In this document: one piece after another, positions 13,922-14,897 of the stretch
Position numbering within the stretch: position 1 is the first letter of the stretch
How the letters are laid out: every line of letters starts with the position of its first letter
Assembly (NCBI GenBank): GCA_934754335.1
Contig: CAKVHY010000021.1
Coordinates: 1 to 14,897 of the forward strand
Direction of reading: 5' to 3'
Source: an uncultured Clostridia bacterium
GTDB taxonomy: Bacteria > Bacillota > Clostridia > Christensenellales > UBA1242
Length of the DNA stretch: 14,897 nt
The notes under the pieces: model-generated
Told to the model about the DNA's origin: nothing
The model's input: only the letters and a program-made list of their open reading frames with translations
The model's database searches: none
Made by a program: the position numbers and the translations under genes

Positions 13922-14083
13922 GTTAATTTAAATAACTGAAAATTTTGTGGTTTTTTGCTCATTTGCCTTCGCAAATTGCACCTTTATCACAAACACGGCA
14001 TTCTACTAAATTTTGTCTTCAAAATTTCAGGGATTATATTTAGGCTTTTGGTTCCTAATTAATATTTTAATAAATTTTTTTAT
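13922..14083 (+). ncRNA. Structured leader or small RNA ahead of tRNA-Arg
   Basis: No gene fits here, but hairpins are dense. ATTTGC-CTTC-GCAAAT (13961-13976) is nested inside TTTGTG/CACAAA (13944-13949 with 13988-13993). A second perfect hairpin is AAATTTTG-TCTT-CAAAATTT (14008-14027). TTAGG/CCTAA follows around 14040-14058, then a T run ending near 14081. It could be a separate RNA ending at that T run or the 5' leader of the tRNA transcript. No known RNA family was recognised. Confidence 0.3.
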
Positions 14084-14091
14084 ATTATCTT

Positions 14092-14168
14092 GCACCGTTA
14101 GCTCAGCTGGATAGAGCGTTGGTCTACGGAACCAAAGGTCAGGGGTTCGAATCCCTTACGGTGCACCA
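14092..14168 (+). tRNA. tRNA-Arg (anticodon ACG)
   Basis: GCACCGT pairs perfectly with ACGGTGC. The anticodon loop CTACGGA lies between TTGGT and ACCAA. T-arm AGGGG-TTCGAAT-CCCTT, and CCA is encoded at 14166-14168. Its last 17 bases (14152-14168) recur at the head of every downstream repeat unit, and an inverted near-copy of its T-arm and acceptor lies inside each unit. Confidence 0.97.
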
Positions 14169-14175
14169 ATCATTT

Positions 14176-14201
14176 TAGCCTTGATAAAGGCTATTTTTTT
14201 T
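14176..14201 (+). terminator. Terminator of tRNA-Arg, repeated in each unit
   Basis: TAGCCTT (14176-14182), GATA, AAGGCTA (14187-14193), then eight T. In units 2-4 the stem reads TAGTCTA/TAGGCTA (for example 14362-14387), with pairing retained. Confidence 0.9.
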
Positions 14202-14261
14202 GCACCTAAGGGATTCAAAATGCTTTGCATTTTAAAGCAAGTTTTGCTTTGAACCCCTGAC
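14202..14261 (-). repeat. Inverted tRNA T-arm copy split by a 34-bp double hairpin
   Basis: On the plus strand GCACCTAAGGGATTC (14202-14216) and GAACCCCTGAC (14251-14261) together are the reverse complement of the tRNA-Arg T-arm and acceptor 3' strand, missing one base. Between them, exactly at TTC|GAA, lies a 34-bp insert of two perfect 7-bp hairpins with 3-base loops (14217-14233 and 14234-14250). As minus-strand RNA the 8-bp outer stem (one G-U pair) and both hairpins make a three-way junction without unpaired bases. The same structure recurs in the other three units. Confidence 0.85.
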
Positions 14262-14897
14262 TGCGTCTGGGAAGGTAGTCGGGACCCCGTCAGTTTCCTG
14301 CCACCCGACAAATATGGCTTTCAGCCACATTGACGCCTCCCTTACGGTGCACCAATTATTTTAGTCTAGATATAGGCTATTTTTTTTGCACCTAAGGGAT
14401 TCAAAATGCTTTGCATTTTAAAGCAAGTTTTGCTTTGAACCCCTGACCGCGTCTGGGAAGGTAGTCGGGACCCCGTCAGTTCCTGCCACCCGACAAATAT
14501 GGCTTTCAGCCACATTGACGTCTCCCTTACGGTGCACCAATCATTTTAGTCTAGATATAGGCTATTTTTTTTTGCACCTAAGGGATTCAAAATGCTTTGC
14601 ATTTTAAAGCAAGTTTTGCTTTGAACCCCTGACTGCGTCTGGGAAGGTAGTCGGGACCCCGTCAGTTTCCTGCCACCCGACAAATATGGCTTTCAGCCAC
14701 ATTGACGCCTCCCTTACGGTGCACCAATTATTTTAGTCTAGATATAGGCTATTTTTTTTGCACCTAAGGGATTCAAAATGCTTTGCATTTTAAAGCAAGT
14801 TTTGCTTTGAACCCCTGACCGCGTCTGGGAAGGTAGTCGGGACCCCGTCAGTTCCTGCCACCCGACAAATATGGCTTTCAGCCACATTGACGTCTCC

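Larger units (their letters stand above)
14152..14897 (+). repeat. Tandem array of about 186-bp units anchored on the tRNA-Arg 3' end
   Basis: Four units are visible, starting at 14153, 14339, 14524 and 14711 (lengths 186, 185, 187 and at least 185), and the array continues past the window. Each unit holds, in order: the tRNA 3' end (CCCTTACGGTGCACCA), a terminator hairpin with 8-9 T, an inverted T-arm/acceptor copy interrupted by two hairpins, a GC-rich segment with GTCGGG/CCCGAC, and a TGGCT-TTC-AGCCA hairpin. Units 1 and 3 share variants (GACTGCG, CAGTTTCC, GACGCCT) against 2 and 4 (GACCGCG, CAGTTCC, GACGTCT), giving an A-B-A-B order with a 371-372-bp higher period. No integrase or transposase is in the window. 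The layout recalls the E. coli tyrT locus, where 178-bp repeats include the tRNA-Tyr 3' end. Confidence 0.95.

Noticed and set aside
14152..14897. CRISPR array
   Set aside because: Units are about 186 bp and near-identical throughout, without short repeats separated by unique spacers, and no cas gene is present.

Overview
The window is AT-rich and looks like a chromosomal segment of a spore-forming, clostridia-type Bacillota, probably an uncultured or poorly described lineage. This rests on the gene set: the sporulation master regulator spo0A, the coat-basement ATPase spoIVA, the engulfment amidase spoIIP and a YlmC/YmxH PRC-barrel protein sit beside housekeeping der, plsY, nrdR and dut. All seven tRNA genes encode their 3' CCA. 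Ribosome binding sites are of the AGGAG type and the clearest promoters are TTGACA/TATAAT-like.

Layout. 1-300: a leftward promoter whose -35/-10 spacer is a 15-base G run, an 18-bp perfect palindrome, and the dut terminator. 299-1597 (minus): dut and spo0A. 1998-3439 (plus): a PflX-like radical SAM protein and a small metallophosphoesterase. 3536-4226 (plus): a six-gene tRNA cluster (Gly, Arg, His, Lys, Leu, Gln), then a 42-codon small ORF. 4407-5885 (minus): spoIVA. 8400-6008 (minus): der-plsY. 10735-8566 (minus): nrdR, a polytopic membrane protein and spoIIP. 10915-11307 (plus): ymxH-like. 13853-11345 (minus): a membrane-anchored hypothetical protein and a YwaF-like membrane protein with a very long hydrophilic tail. 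13878-14897 (plus): palindrome and promoter, a structured leader, tRNA-Arg(ACG), and a tandem array of about 186-bp units that runs off the window edge.

How the genes fit together. Spo0A commits the cell to sporulation, SpoIIP remodels septal peptidoglycan during engulfment, and SpoIVA builds the coat base on the forespore. Der (ribosome assembly), PlsY (phospholipid synthesis), NrdR and Dut (nucleotide supply) are housekeeping. The der-plsY-spoIVA order resembles known Bacillota neighbourhoods, but gpsA, often found there, is absent between plsY and spoIVA.

Most notable points: (1) the tRNA-Arg-anchored repeat array, in which every unit carries the tRNA 3' end, a terminator and an inverted copy of the T-arm split exactly at TTC|GAA by two perfect 7-bp hairpins; (2) a candidate phase-variable promoter with a poly-G spacer; (3) a Spo0A whose receiver has Glu at the phospho-acceptor position and has lost the usual paired aspartates; (4) long charged tails on PlsY, the YwaF-like protein and the YmxH-like protein. 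All calls come from reading the sequence; no database search was run.
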